Assembly (NCBI GenBank): GCA_002973635.1
Contig: CP027224.1
Coordinates: forward strand, 3,172,501-3,236,500
From: Lysinibacillus sp. B2A1
GTDB lineage: Bacteria; Bacillota; Bacilli; Bacillales_A; Planococcaceae
Direction: 5' to 3'
DNA length: 64,000 nucleotides
The notes under the pieces were generated by a model. The model saw nothing but the letters and a program-made list of their open reading frames with translations. It was not told the origin of the DNA and made no database searches. Shown here piece by piece: positions 43,261-51,815 of the stretch. The first letter of the stretch is position 1; each line of letters begins with the position of its first letter. The position numbers were made by a program, and so were the translations under genes.

Positions 43261-43538
43261 AAATGAGTCCAGAAGGTAAAAATTATTTAGAACAGGTATT
43301 AGCCGATTCAGAGGTTAAAACGCTTCGATTCTTTGGGATTGCAGGCTGCTGTGGAGTTAATTTAGGTGTAGGTTTAGAAGCACCGGTAGCAGAAGATGCT
43401 ATTCAAACAATTGAAGGTATCGAAGTCGCAATTCATCCTGATATTGCATCACAATTAACAGATGTTACGATTCATGCAGAAGAAGAGAATGGAGAACTAG
43501 GCTTAGTGTTAGTAGGATATTCACCAACATCGTTTTAA
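43257..43538 (+). CDS. HesB/IscA-like small protein of ars operons
   Basis: A 93-aa protein related to HesB/IscA-type iron-sulfur scaffold folds. It carries a single Cys-Cys (FGIAGCCGVNLGVGLE, about residues 24-25) and lacks the C-terminal CxC of true A-type carriers. It overlaps arsA by four bases (ATGA). Such genes recur between arsA and arsM in Bacillota; As(III) binding through the CC pair is possible, but no function is established that I know of. Confidence 0.75.
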   Translation: MKMSPEGKNYLEQVLADSEVKTLRFFGIAGCCGVNLGVGLEAPVAEDAIQTIEGIEVAIHPDIASQLTDVTIHAEEENGELGLVLVGYSPTSF

Positions 43539-43550
43539 GGAGGATTTTAC

Positions 43551-44354
43551 ATGAAAAGAGAAGATGATATTCGGGCGAATGTACGTGAAAATTATGCGAA
43601 AGTAGCCCTAAAATTAAACAGCTCACAAGAATGCTGTACACCAGCTTCTAGCTGCTGTAATCCAAATGATACTCAAACTATTTCCATTGAAGAAATTTCG
43701 CAAAAAATGGGCTATACAAAAGAAGAACTTGCTTCAATTCCTGATGGGGCCAATATGGGACTGAGTTGTGGCAATCCACAAGCAATTGCGGATTTGAAGC
43801 CTGGAGAAATTGTTGTCGATTTAGGTTCTGGTGGTGGTTTCGATTGTTTCTTAGCTGCACCAAAGGTAGGAAAAGAAGGTCGAGTAATTGGCATTGATAT
43901 GACACCTGAAATGATTTCAAAGGCGCGTCGTAACGCAGAGAAGCCAGGTTTTGAAAATGTAGAGTTTCGTTTAGGCGAAATTGAGCATATGCCTGTTGCA
44001 GATCATACAGTGGATATCATCATATCAAATTGTGTGATTAATCTATCACCTAACAAACCACAGGTATTTAAAGAAGCCTATCGAACTTTAAAAACAGGAG
44101 GTCGCTTAGCAATTTCAGATGTTGTGTTAACAGCAACTTTACCAGAAAATTATTTATCAGATATGAAATTATATTCTGGATGTGTCTCTTGTGCGATTTC
44201 CATTGAAGAATACGAAGCACTTTTAAAAGATGCAGGCTTTACAAATATCTCAATTGAACCAAAAGATGAGTCAAAGGAATTTATCCGTGAATGGGAGCCT
44301 AATTATGATTTAGAAAACTATATTGTCTCAGCTATAATTCAAGCCGTTAAATAG
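43551..44354 (+). CDS. arsM: Arsenite S-adenosylmethionine methyltransferase ArsM
   Basis: A 267-aa ArsM: N-terminal Cys pairs (QECCTPASSCC), SAM motif I VVDLGSGGGFDCF near residue 85, and the As-binding cysteines in IISNCVINLSP and SGCVSCAISIEEY. It methylates As(III) to mono-, di- and trimethyl products. The trivalent methylated forms are more toxic, which makes the flavoproteins and acetyltransferase in this island relevant. AAGGAGG lies upstream. Confidence 0.93.
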   Translation: MKREDDIRANVRENYAKVALKLNSSQECCTPASSCCNPNDTQTISIEEISQKMGYTKEELASIPDGANMGLSCGNPQAIADLKPGEIVVDLGSGGGFDCFLAAPKVGKEGRVIGIDMTPEMISKARRNAEKPGFENVEFRLGEIEHMPVADHTVDIIISNCVINLSPNKPQVFKEAYRTLKTGGRLAISDVVLTATLPENYLSDMKLYSGCVSCAISIEEYEALLKDAGFTNISIEPKDESKEFIREWEPNYDLENYIVSAIIQAVK

Positions 44355-44368
44355 AAGGATGAATAACG

Positions 44369-44590
44369 ATGACTGTTAATCATGCAAGTGTGCTGACAAA
44401 AGAATATTTCATTTCATATTTGACTCTCATTATGAAAAGTAGAGAATATACATTACCCCAAGCTGAATCATTTGCTCTCGATTTTTTCTTTAAAGGGGAT
44501 AATGAACGTTATGGACTTTCAACATGGTTCCAGTTTGAAAAAGCTACAAAAGAAATAAAAGAAAAATTGTTCGAAAATGAAGTATGTTAA
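44369..44590 (+). CDS. Small conserved-looking protein of the ars operon (73 aa)
   Basis: A 73-aa soluble, helical protein that ends the main ars transcript, 14 bases after arsM, with GAAGGATG upstream. It contains one Cys at the very end (NEVC) and aromatic-rich central residues (ALDFFFKGDNERYGLSTWF). No domain is recognised. A hairpin at about 44611-44632 with A/T-rich DNA may end transcription. Confidence 0.65.
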   Translation: MTVNHASVLTKEYFISYLTLIMKSREYTLPQAESFALDFFFKGDNERYGLSTWFQFEKATKEIKEKLFENEVC

Positions 44591-44644
44591 TTACATTTAG
44601 TCGTTTCACGTCTAGCTTATGGCTAGGCGTAAAAAATAAACATT

Positions 44645-44664
44645 ATATAAGCAAATGCTTATGT
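44645..44664. promoter_or_regulatory. Second ArsR-type operator
   Basis: ATATAAGCAAATGCTTATGT, with the perfect palindrome core ATAAGCA-AA-TGCTTAT, nearly repeats the arsR operator at 39284. It lies about 30 bp before the flavoprotein start, so ArsR should control both transcripts. Confidence 0.65.
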
Positions 44665-44693
44665 AAATATTTATAAAGAGGAAGGGTTTATTT

Positions 44694-46046
44694 ATGAAAA
44701 CACTTAAAGTATTCAAACAAACTGAATCATGTTGTACTACTGCTAAAGGCATTGAGGTGCCAGAAGCTTTTAATATAAATAAAAAATTACCAATAGTAAT
44801 TATTGGTGCAGGTCCAATCGGGTTAGCTGCAGCTGCTCATTTAGTAGAACAGAAACAGGCATTTATTTTACTAGAGGCTGGTAATGAAATAGCTCATAAT
44901 ATTCGCACTTGGGGTCATGTCACATTATTTTCTCCATGGCGATATAACATCAATAAAGCAGCAAGGGCTTTATTAGAAGGCTCTGATTGGGTAGAACCTA
45001 ACTTGGAAACGATACCGACAGGGCATGAGCTAATTGATCTCTATTTAAAACCTTTGTCTGAGCTAGTACAAATAAAGCCTAACATGCAATTGAATGCAAA
45101 AGTAGTGGGGATTTCGCGACAATTAAATGATAAAATGAAGACAAAAAATAGAGTAGAACAACCCTTTAAGATTTATGTTGAACAAGAGAATGATATTAAT
45201 ATCATTGAGGCGAGAGCTGTTATTGATGCGACAGGTACATGGGGAAATCCAAATCCAGCAAACTCGACAGGTGTTTGGTTACAAACCGAAAAAGTATTAG
45301 CAGAACACATTGAATATGGAATTCCAGATATAAAGATGAACCCCGCAAGATACGCAAATAAGAAGATTGCTGTTATTGGTGGTGGCCATTCAGCTATCAA
45401 TACCTTACTGTCACTTGCGGAATTACAAATAGAGAATCCTTCAACAAAGCTAGTATGGATTATGCGTAAAAGATCTGTAGAAGAAGCCTATGGTGGCGAA
45501 GAAAAAGATGCATTGGTAGCACGTGGTGCACTCGGTATACGCATCCGCGAATTAGTAGATACAGGTAAGGTTGAGGTAGTGACGCCTTTCTATATCTCGC
45601 TGGTAAAGAAAGAGGAGAACATTAATATTGTTGGCACTATAAATGGAGAACAAAAAGTATTAACAGGGTTTGAAGAACTTATTGTTAATGCAGGAAACCG
45701 ACCAGACCATACGATTAACAGTGAACTACGCCTTTCCATTGATTCAGCAACAGAAAGTGTCTATGCATTGGCACCACTTATTGATCCTAATGTGCATAGT
45801 TGTGGCACAGTAAGAGCGCATGGAGAAGAAATACTACGTCAACCAGAAAAGGACTTCTATATAGTTGGAGCTAAAAGCTATGGTCGTGCGCCAACATTTT
45901 TAATGGCAACAGGCTACGAACAAGTACGTTCTATAACAGCCTGCCTATCAGGTGATGAAGAAGCTTCAAAACGTGTAGAATTGGAGTTACCTGAAACCGG
46001 TGTATGCGGTATTAATCTTGCCAATCAATCAAATTCATGTTGTTAA
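44694..46046 (+). CDS. FAD/NAD(P)-dependent flavoprotein with terminal Cys pairs, ars-linked
   Basis: A 450-aa flavoprotein: FAD motif IIGAGPIGLAAAAHL (about 36-50), second Rossmann motif VIGGGHSAINTL (about 228-239), and the NAGNRPDH-type segment. It resembles the FMO/thioredoxin-reductase superfamily and differs from the 350-aa monooxygenase in this island. Cys-Cys pairs sit at both termini (ESCCTT near residue 13, and NSCC at the end), suggesting As(III)-thiol contact. GAGGAAGGG precedes the ATG. A role in oxidising trivalent (methyl)arsenicals is plausible, not proven. Confidence 0.75.
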   Translation: MKTLKVFKQTESCCTTAKGIEVPEAFNINKKLPIVIIGAGPIGLAAAAHLVEQKQAFILLEAGNEIAHNIRTWGHVTLFSPWRYNINKAARALLEGSDWVEPNLETIPTGHELIDLYLKPLSELVQIKPNMQLNAKVVGISRQLNDKMKTKNRVEQPFKIYVEQENDINIIEARAVIDATGTWGNPNPANSTGVWLQTEKVLAEHIEYGIPDIKMNPARYANKKIAVIGGGHSAINTLLSLAELQIENPSTKLVWIMRKRSVEEAYGGEEKDALVARGALGIRIRELVDTGKVEVVTPFYISLVKKEENINIVGTINGEQKVLTGFEELIVNAGNRPDHTINSELRLSIDSATESVYALAPLIDPNVHSCGTVRAHGEEILRQPEKDFYIVGAKSYGRAPTFLMATGYEQVRSITACLSGDEEASKRVELELPETGVCGINLANQSNSCC

Positions 46047-46053
46047 AAAAATT

Positions 46054-46082
46054 GACTGTTAGCGAAAGCTAGCAGTCCTTTT
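46054..46082 (+). terminator. Hairpin after the flavoprotein gene
   Basis: GACTGTTAGC and GCTAGCAGTC close a GAAA tetraloop, followed by CTTTT. It may partly terminate before the acetyltransferase gene. Confidence 0.7.
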
Positions 46083-46104
46083 AAAATAATTAGGGGGCAA
46101 TGGG

Positions 46105-46593
46105 ATGGACACACTATTTATTCGTAAAATGGAACAGAAGGATTTAAAAGAAGTATTAAAGATCTATAAAGAGGGAATTGAAACAGGAATGGCTACCTTT
46201 CAAACGGAAGTACCAAGTGAACGTGAGTGGGATGAAGGACATCATGCAACTTTGCGCTTTGTCGCAGAAGAACACAATAGAGTAATTGGTTGGATTGCCA
46301 TTTCACCTGTCTCTACGCGCGCCGTTTATTCTGGAGTTGGAGAAGTAAGTGTATATCTATCGAATAATAGCAAAGGGAAAGGCATTGCCTCAATGTTGTT
46401 TAAAAAACTCATTGAAGAAAGTGAAAAGGCAGGATTCTGGACACTTCAATCATCTATCTTTGCCATCAATACCTCAAGTATTCAATTACATAAAAAGATG
46501 GGCTTTCGAATTGTTGGTACGAGAGAAAAAATTGCTCAGTTACATGGGAAATGGCATGATACAGTGATTATGGAGAAAAGAAGAAATTTATAG
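46105..46593 (+). CDS. arsN1: GNAT N-acetyltransferase, ArsN1/phosphinothricin-acetyltransferase type
   Basis: A 162-aa GNAT protein of the PAT-like group: IYKEGIETGMATFQTE at the start, RAVYSGVGEVSVYLSNNSKG for strand 4 and the acetyl-CoA loop (GKGIAS), and C-terminal GFRIVGTREKIAQLHGKWHDT. Within arsenic operons this type is called ArsN1 and acetylates arsinothricin, an arsenic-containing glutamate analogue antibiotic. The assignment rests on pattern and context. GGGGG lies upstream of the ATG. Confidence 0.75.
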   Translation: MDTLFIRKMEQKDLKEVLKIYKEGIETGMATFQTEVPSEREWDEGHHATLRFVAEEHNRVIGWIAISPVSTRAVYSGVGEVSVYLSNNSKGKGIASMLFKKLIEESEKAGFWTLQSSIFAINTSSIQLHKKMGFRIVGTREKIAQLHGKWHDTVIMEKRRNL

Positions 46594-46679
46594 AATTGCT
46601 AAATGCTTTGGATGGAAATATTGTTGTTAATGGTTTTAAGATAAAAAAACAGGAAGTAGTGTAACGAAAAAGTCCAATC

Positions 46680-46757
46680 TGGGGCACCGTCATCAATTTG
46701 CATAAAGATCTGTCGCTGTTCTGATGTAAGTAATTCTCTAACTCTCGCAATTTTCAT
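46680..46757 (-). pseudogene. Tn3-family transposase (TnpA), N-terminal remnant
   Basis: Reading leftward from 46757, ATG gives KIARVRELLTSEQRQIFMQI, the typical start of Tn3-family transposases with a DUF4158 N-terminus. Homology ends after about 22 codons. It is divergent from the resolvase gene, as in Tn3-family elements. Confidence 0.6.
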
Positions 46758-46905
46758 ACAGTATCATCTCATTTCTACAATTACTCAGTTAATTTATTTC
46801 AATTATAAATCAATAGAGTGTACTCTATTGATACAAGTGTAGTAGACTGATAAAATCATAGTTAAGAGTGTCTCATAAGACTTATCTCAAAAATGAGGTG
46901 ATATT
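46758..46905. promoter_or_regulatory. Probable res/divergent promoter region of the Tn3-family remnant
   Basis: The 148 bp between the divergent tnpA remnant and resolvase contain the inverted repeat ATAGAGTGTACTCTAT and further dyads, as expected for a resolution site with subsite-like palindromes. Confidence 0.45.
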
Positions 46906-47481
46906 TTGCGAAAAATCGGTTATATACGTGTCAGTTCAACTAGTCAAAATCCTTCGAGACAATTTCAGCAGCTCAACGAGATAGGAATGGATATGATTTT
47001 TGAGGAAAAAGTTTCAGGGGCAACAAAGGACCGTGAACAACTTCAAAAAATGTTAGAGGATTTACAGGAAAATGACATTATTTATGTTACAGACTTGACT
47101 CGGATCACTCGAAGTACTCAGAATTTATTTGAATTGATTGATATAATACGAAGTAAAAAGGCAAGCTTAAAATCAATCAAGGATTCATGGCTAGATTTAT
47201 CAGAGGATAATCCATATAGCCAATTCTTAATTACAGTAATGGCCGGTGTTAACCAATTAGAGCGTGATCTTATCCGAATGCGTCAACGTGAAGGGATTGA
47301 TCTGGCTAAGAAAGAAGGAAAGTTTAAAGGTCGATTAAAAAAATATCATAAAAATCACGCAGGAATGAATTATGCAGTAAAGTTATATAAAGAAGGAGGT
47401 ATGACTGTAAATCAAATTTGTGAAATTACAAATGTGTCTAGGGCTTCATTATATAGAAAGTTGTCGGAAGGGAAACAATAA
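46906..47481 (+). CDS. tnpR: Serine resolvase (Tn3-family TnpR type)
   Basis: A 191-aa small serine recombinase: catalytic Ser10 in IGYIRVSSTSQN, the ERDLIRMRQREGI helix E region, and a C-terminal helix-turn-helix (MTVNQICEITNVSRASLYRK). The length is normal. It starts with TTG after GAGGTGA. With the divergent tnpA remnant it marks a former Tn3-family transposon; the resolvase appears intact. Confidence 0.88.
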   Translation: MRKIGYIRVSSTSQNPSRQFQQLNEIGMDMIFEEKVSGATKDREQLQKMLEDLQENDIIYVTDLTRITRSTQNLFELIDIIRSKKASLKSIKDSWLDLSEDNPYSQFLITVMAGVNQLERDLIRMRQREGIDLAKKEGKFKGRLKKYHKNHAGMNYAVKLYKEGGMTVNQICEITNVSRASLYRKLSEGKQ

Positions 47482-47853
47482 TCGTTCCTTTTCAATTCCA
47501 GACTCACTTAGTATGGTCTTAGCTCGCTTCGGCTCTGCTTCATTCGTTGAATAGAAGGACTTCTAATCAGTTTGGTGGAACAACTCGGTAACAAATAAGT
47601 AAGTGACGTTTTATAAAAGTTTTTACTGAAATATACATTACTGAAGTAAAAATATTTGAAGAAAATTCTTTTTCAATAAAGGGCGCTTTAATGTAGTAAC
47701 GAAAAAAGCCTAATTTCCCAGCATTAATTGAGAATAGGCTTTTAATATGAGGATTTCCTTAACGTTGTAAATCCGAGTTTCCTGTTGCTATTCCTCAAAT
47801 GAACTAACTCTCTCTTTGGCTCTTGTAAATAAAAAATCAAAATGGTGAGTATA
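47482..47853. other. Intergenic region between resolvase and TnpC
   Basis: No gene is seen. A hairpin (AAAAGCCTA with TAGGCTTTT, 47703-47745) ends the minus-strand recombinase transcript. The reverse complement near 47505-47560 (ATTCAACGAATG, GAGCCGAAGCGAGC) faintly recalls the dispersed repeat family of the chromosome, but the match is weak. Confidence 0.45.
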
Positions 47854-48354
47854 TTAAGTTTCAAAAGAGTAGTCTTCAAATTGTTTGTACAGCCACTTTT
47901 GGTTGTTTTCAACAATGTATTCTTCTGCTGCAATTAGACGGTTGACAAGTTCTTCTTTAGTCAAGTTTTTATATCGACTTTGTAAAGCAACTAAATTGCG
48001 ATTAGGTTTAATATTTTCAAAGTTCTCAGTAGAAATCGTTTTTTTGTTTTTCTTTTTTTGTTTACAACGAATCATAGCTTTTTTATAGGTTTTACTGTGC
48101 TTTGAGTAGTAGGCATGAGCCTCTGGATTTACTCGAATAGTATTAGGGTGTATGCCTTTCCTTTCCGGATCTATTTGCTTGCTTATCTGTGCTATATTTG
48201 ACAAAGTTACTGGTTTGTCTTTACTTAAAAGGAATGTAACACTATTCTTTACTAATTCAACCGTTCTATTTCTCCTGTCACAGTAATGTTTTTCTAACCA
48301 AGGTCTTTCTTTATTTAATGGGTTCGATTCTGAATTCTGGTTTATAGTTCTCAT
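47854..48354 (-). CDS. TnpC-like (DUF6262) transposition accessory protein
   Basis: A 166-aa basic, helical protein that overlaps the end of the tnpB-like gene by 44 bases. It begins with a compact domain (NRTVELVKNSVTFLL, NIAQISKQID, HPNTIRVNPEAHAYY) and ends in a likely coiled coil, as in TnpC/DUF6262 proteins that accompany the two recombinases of Tn554-like elements. TnpC of Tn554 influences frequency and orientation of insertion. It lacks a catalytic motif. Confidence 0.75.
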   Translation of the reverse strand: MRTINQNSESNPLNKERPWLEKHYCDRRNRTVELVKNSVTFLLSKDKPVTLSNIAQISKQIDPERKGIHPNTIRVNPEAHAYYSKHSKTYKKAMIRCKQKKKNKKTISTENFENIKPNRNLVALQSRYKNLTKEELVNRLIAAEEYIVENNQKWLYKQFEDYSFET

Positions 48355-49417
48355 CCTTTTTATATGCCTCCATTAATTCAATTTCTTGAAGTTCTTTATC
48401 ACAATCACGTATCACTTGATTCATTCTATTTGCTTCAGGTAATAAACCCATTGTTCTCCAATCTTGTCCACTTTTCTGTGCCCAATCTTTCATTTTTAAG
48501 AGTTCATCTTTTTTGTCAGGTTCAGGCACTTTTGCTGCACAACCAACGCATTGAAACTTTGAAGGACAAAAAGAATGACTAGTGCAGACACCACCAACTA
48601 CTTTGTTAAGTGTACCAACCTTATTTTTTGCGTCTTCGTACATTCTTTGAAGTTCTTCAGGGCTACGTTTAACAGCTTCAGTAATATTAATATGGGTTGC
48701 TGTATACTTTAACCAAGTATCTGCTTTTTGTGCAACTTGAGAAGGAGTGGGCGCAGAGTAATAATCAGTTACTTCAATATTCTTTTGATGTAACCAAGCT
48801 CCAACGATATCCAGTGGTATTTTTTCCACTTGAACAGCATGTGTCGCAAAAGCATGCCGTAATAGATGAGGTTTCAAAACTACATTATTACCTTCAGGTG
48901 TTTTAAAAATCATTCCATGTAAAAGAAATCTCATACAAGCCGTTAGGGCATCATCTGTAAAATGTTTATAATTATATTGAAAGAAGTAAGGCTTTTCTTT
49001 AGGGAAAAGATGTTGACGATTTTCTCTATACTTTACTTTTGGAATTTTGTTATTGTTATAATGTACTTTTAATAATTCAAATACCTTTAATAAATTATTT
49101 AATGTTTCTTTTCCAATAAAATAATCCTCTGGTTGATCCCGACCTTTTGGAATTAGACGTAAAATATACCGTTTTTCTAATTTATTATTATTCCCAGGCT
49201 GTTCGAGGACAACAATGCAGTCCTTTGTATAACTAATTTGAAGAACTTCATTTACTCTCATACCTGTAGTAGTGATAAGATCCACAATAGCCAAACCAAA
49301 AGTAGCAGCTGAGTAAAAGGTTTCAATATTTATTAGTAAACCATCTGCGCGATTTTGAGCATGACAAATATAATCGTCTTGCGCTAAAAGTCCCTTTAAT
49401 GAGGTATTAAAAGGCAT
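48311..49417 (-). CDS. TnpB-like tyrosine recombinase, C-terminal (catalytic) part
   Basis: A 368-codon frame carries a tyrosine-recombinase catalytic domain: Arg in TTTGMRVNEVLQIS, HLLRHAFATH, then GAWLHQKNIEVTDYYS with the His/Trp and nucleophilic Tyr region. After it comes a Cys-rich tail (HSFCPSKFQCVGCAAKV), characteristic of Tn554 TnpB. The ATG at 49417 has no ribosome site. Its frame is open back to about 49450, overlapping the end of the upstream frame. Removing one G from GGGGG near 49450 would fuse both into one TnpB of about 710 residues. Confidence 0.7.
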   Translation of the reverse strand: MPFNTSLKGLLAQDDYICHAQNRADGLLINIETFYSAATFGLAIVDLITTTGMRVNEVLQISYTKDCIVVLEQPGNNNKLEKRYILRLIPKGRDQPEDYFIGKETLNNLLKVFELLKVHYNNNKIPKVKYRENRQHLFPKEKPYFFQYNYKHFTDDALTACMRFLLHGMIFKTPEGNNVVLKPHLLRHAFATHAVQVEKIPLDIVGAWLHQKNIEVTDYYSAPTPSQVAQKADTWLKYTATHINITEAVKRSPEELQRMYEDAKNKVGTLNKVVGGVCTSHSFCPSKFQCVGCAAKVPEPDKKDELLKMKDWAQKSGQDWRTMGLLPEANRMNQVIRDCDKELQEIELMEAYKKDENYKPEFRIEPIK

Positions 49418-49430
49418 GGGGGTTGAGTCG

Positions 49431-50456
49431 CTATCTGGATCGCCATATCCCCCAAGACATTAAAAATTTTTTCTTTCTCTCTTTTTGTTCTTCAGAACCT
49501 GATGAAGGTGATTGATTCAAGACTGATTCTCTAATCAAATCTTCAAACCAAAATCCCTCTGTATCTCTACTCCCATCTTGAGTTTCTACTTTAACAAGTT
49601 CTAAGAAAAACTCATTATTGTCATTAGAATATGCTTTCTGGCGATGCTTAGCCGACTCAATGGAATATCTACTATATCTATTTCTGTGGGCTATGGTAAA
49701 AGATGGACGATCCCATATTCTAAAGAATATCCTTACCCCTGTTTGTTCTTCATCATAGTTAAATTCTAGGGGAAGTGCAGTAGTAGGGGTTATCTTCTCT
49801 ATTAACTCATTAAACTTAGTATATAGTCTATGTAATCTATTCCACCTAAAATGAGCTTCACCACGAATAACGGGATAATGGGGAATAATCGCATCGGTTT
49901 CATTTTTTCTATGAGATTGGGAAAGATGTAATACTTTTTTTTGATTAGAAATTGAATGTACAATATTGCATCTTTTAAGTAGAAATTGTTTGAATCTCTC
50001 TTGTAAAGAAAAGTCCATTCTACTTGTTAGCCAATTTCTAACAGTAGTGATAGACGAATTATATTTCTTTAATAATTCAAACCGTTGGTTTTCTGAATGT
50101 TCAACAAGTACTTTTTTATTTAAATATGCATATAAGTGAACATCTGGATCCCAATCCTCAATACTTTGAATATTAAGTTCTTTATACAAGCTTTGAAATC
50201 TATTATTTAAAATACTTATACTTCTTTTGACGGTTTGAAAATCATTATGAGCATATGCAGTCCGGGCAAGCATAATTATTGCTAAATTATTAGTCCAAAC
50301 ATAACCTATACAATTTCTTTCGAAATAATCAATAATATCTTTGTGTACAAACCCCCAATCGGAAGGATTTGTAAAATTAAGTATATCTTCATGAATCTTC
50401 CCTTTAAGTTTTTGATGCCAATAATATTCTGAATTAGATTCTTCTTGAATGTTCAT
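49431..50456 (-). CDS. TnpB-like tyrosine recombinase, N-terminal part
   Basis: A 341-codon frame with no catalytic motif and mostly helical, basic sequence, fitting the long N-terminal DNA-binding region of TnpB-type recombinases. It starts six bases after the tnpA-like gene and ends at a stop right after a G-run (SWGIWRSR), while the catalytic half continues in the +1 frame. So it is the front of a frameshifted tnpB, unless programmed frameshifting or a sequencing error is involved. Confidence 0.65.
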   Translation of the reverse strand: MNIQEESNSEYYWHQKLKGKIHEDILNFTNPSDWGFVHKDIIDYFERNCIGYVWTNNLAIIMLARTAYAHNDFQTVKRSISILNNRFQSLYKELNIQSIEDWDPDVHLYAYLNKKVLVEHSENQRFELLKKYNSSITTVRNWLTSRMDFSLQERFKQFLLKRCNIVHSISNQKKVLHLSQSHRKNETDAIIPHYPVIRGEAHFRWNRLHRLYTKFNELIEKITPTTALPLEFNYDEEQTGVRIFFRIWDRPSFTIAHRNRYSRYSIESAKHRQKAYSNDNNEFFLELVKVETQDGSRDTEGFWFEDLIRESVLNQSPSSGSEEQKERKKKFLMSWGIWRSR

Positions 50457-50462
50457 GTTTAG

Positions 50463-51815
50463 TTACTCCAGTCCTATTAAAAATTCTTCTAACGGTTCTT
50501 CTATAGACAATTCTAAATCTGAAGTAAGATTTTCCTCGTAATTAATAACTTTTTTATTTCCTAAATAGGATTCAGTATCTTTTTTCATTTTTAGAAAAAA
50601 TTGTTCTTGAATTTCGAGATGGTTATTTACCTCAAAATAGTGTTCATAAACTTCAATGGTTTCTTTACTTTTCCAATTCATGTAACTGATAAGTTCACGA
50701 ATATGAAGTTGTATATCTGCTTCATTTCTGGAAGTTTCATATATAATACGAAGTGTTTGGGTAACATACCAATGCCTAGTTTTATGTGGATTAATATTTA
50801 ATTTAGCTGCCCTGCATGCCTTACACCAATTTGGATACCAAGCTTGATAAGTATAGGGGGTACCTCGTATTGTTAAAAACAACGGTGCTTCATCTGGTAA
50901 ATCATTAAATCCTAAATTGTTATTGTCATGTACTTTTCTTTCACTATTAATATAACGTTTTAGAAGAATAGCTGTATCATCAGTAAAATATAGGAACTTA
51001 ACCCTTTTTCCAAAACTCCCTTTATTAAATGTATTCATTTCGCGTATTGACTGTCTTTTACGATAATCACCTATTGTAACCTCAACAACTTCTGAAGCTC
51101 TTGCCCCCGTTTCAAATAATAATCGTGCTATCACATGGTCTCTTAATTTCCAGTGGATTCTTTCTCCACCACTCAGTATTTGAGCTGGTAAAGAAATATC
51201 ATCGATAATATTTGGAATCCATTTATCACCTACAATTTTGTAATAAGAATTAGTTGTTCTCCTATAATTTTTAGGTTCTTCAGTACCTGCAATATCTGGC
51301 ATCCTAGTGCGTTTATTGACTTGTAATTCTATTGATGATTCTATTTTATTGGATAACTTATAAGAAGAATCAATAAGTGGATTTTGGAAATGATATAGCT
51401 TTTTCTGAATCATAGAATTATAAAATGATTTTAATGCCGATAAAAAATGACGTACTGTACTAGGACTTTTATGTGTTAAATGAACAAAATTGAATGTTTT
51501 GTTGTAATGCTCTTGAACTTTACAATTCAAATTGTCAATAAGATATGTTCTTACCACATCCCTTATTATCTCTGGTAAGTCTGTCCAGGTTACCTTCATT
51601 CCTTGATAATAACCATGCTGTTTGATCCAATTAAAGTAAGGCAAGAGTGATTGAAGATAGGAAATGGCAGACTGATTACTTAATCTACCTAATTCATATT
51701 GATAAAACTCTGTTAATGGTCTAAAGGGCTTATTGTTTGTGTCAAAAACTAAAAGGGGTGGATAGTCCTCCCCAAGCCCTTCTGGACGAAGTTTATAATG
51801 ATATTTGCCATCCAT
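50463..51815 (-). CDS. TnpA-like tyrosine recombinase/integrase
   Basis: A 450-aa tyrosine recombinase. The N-terminal SAM-like core-binding region (about 30-150) is followed by the catalytic domain with Arg in FETGARASEVVEVT, the HKTRHWYVTQTL box, Trp in SYMNWKSKETI and the nucleophile Tyr in VYEHYF. It is the first gene of the recombinase set and starts 137 bp from the right junction, as expected for the integrase of a Tn554-like element. Confidence 0.85.
   Translation of the reverse strand: MDGKYHYKLRPEGLGEDYPPLLVFDTNNKPFRPLTEFYQYELGRLSNQSAISYLQSLLPYFNWIKQHGYYQGMKVTWTDLPEIIRDVVRTYLIDNLNCKVQEHYNKTFNFVHLTHKSPSTVRHFLSALKSFYNSMIQKKLYHFQNPLIDSSYKLSNKIESSIELQVNKRTRMPDIAGTEEPKNYRRTTNSYYKIVGDKWIPNIIDDISLPAQILSGGERIHWKLRDHVIARLLFETGARASEVVEVTIGDYRKRQSIREMNTFNKGSFGKRVKFLYFTDDTAILLKRYINSERKVHDNNNLGFNDLPDEAPLFLTIRGTPYTYQAWYPNWCKACRAAKLNINPHKTRHWYVTQTLRIIYETSRNEADIQLHIRELISYMNWKSKETIEVYEHYFEVNNHLEIQEQFFLKMKKDTESYLGNKKVINYEENLTSDLELSIEEPLEEFLIGLE

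Noticed and set aside
49417..49417. Independent gene start at 49417 for the catalytic recombinase
   Set aside because: No ribosome site precedes this ATG and the frame extends upstream; a frameshifted tnpB explains both frames better.
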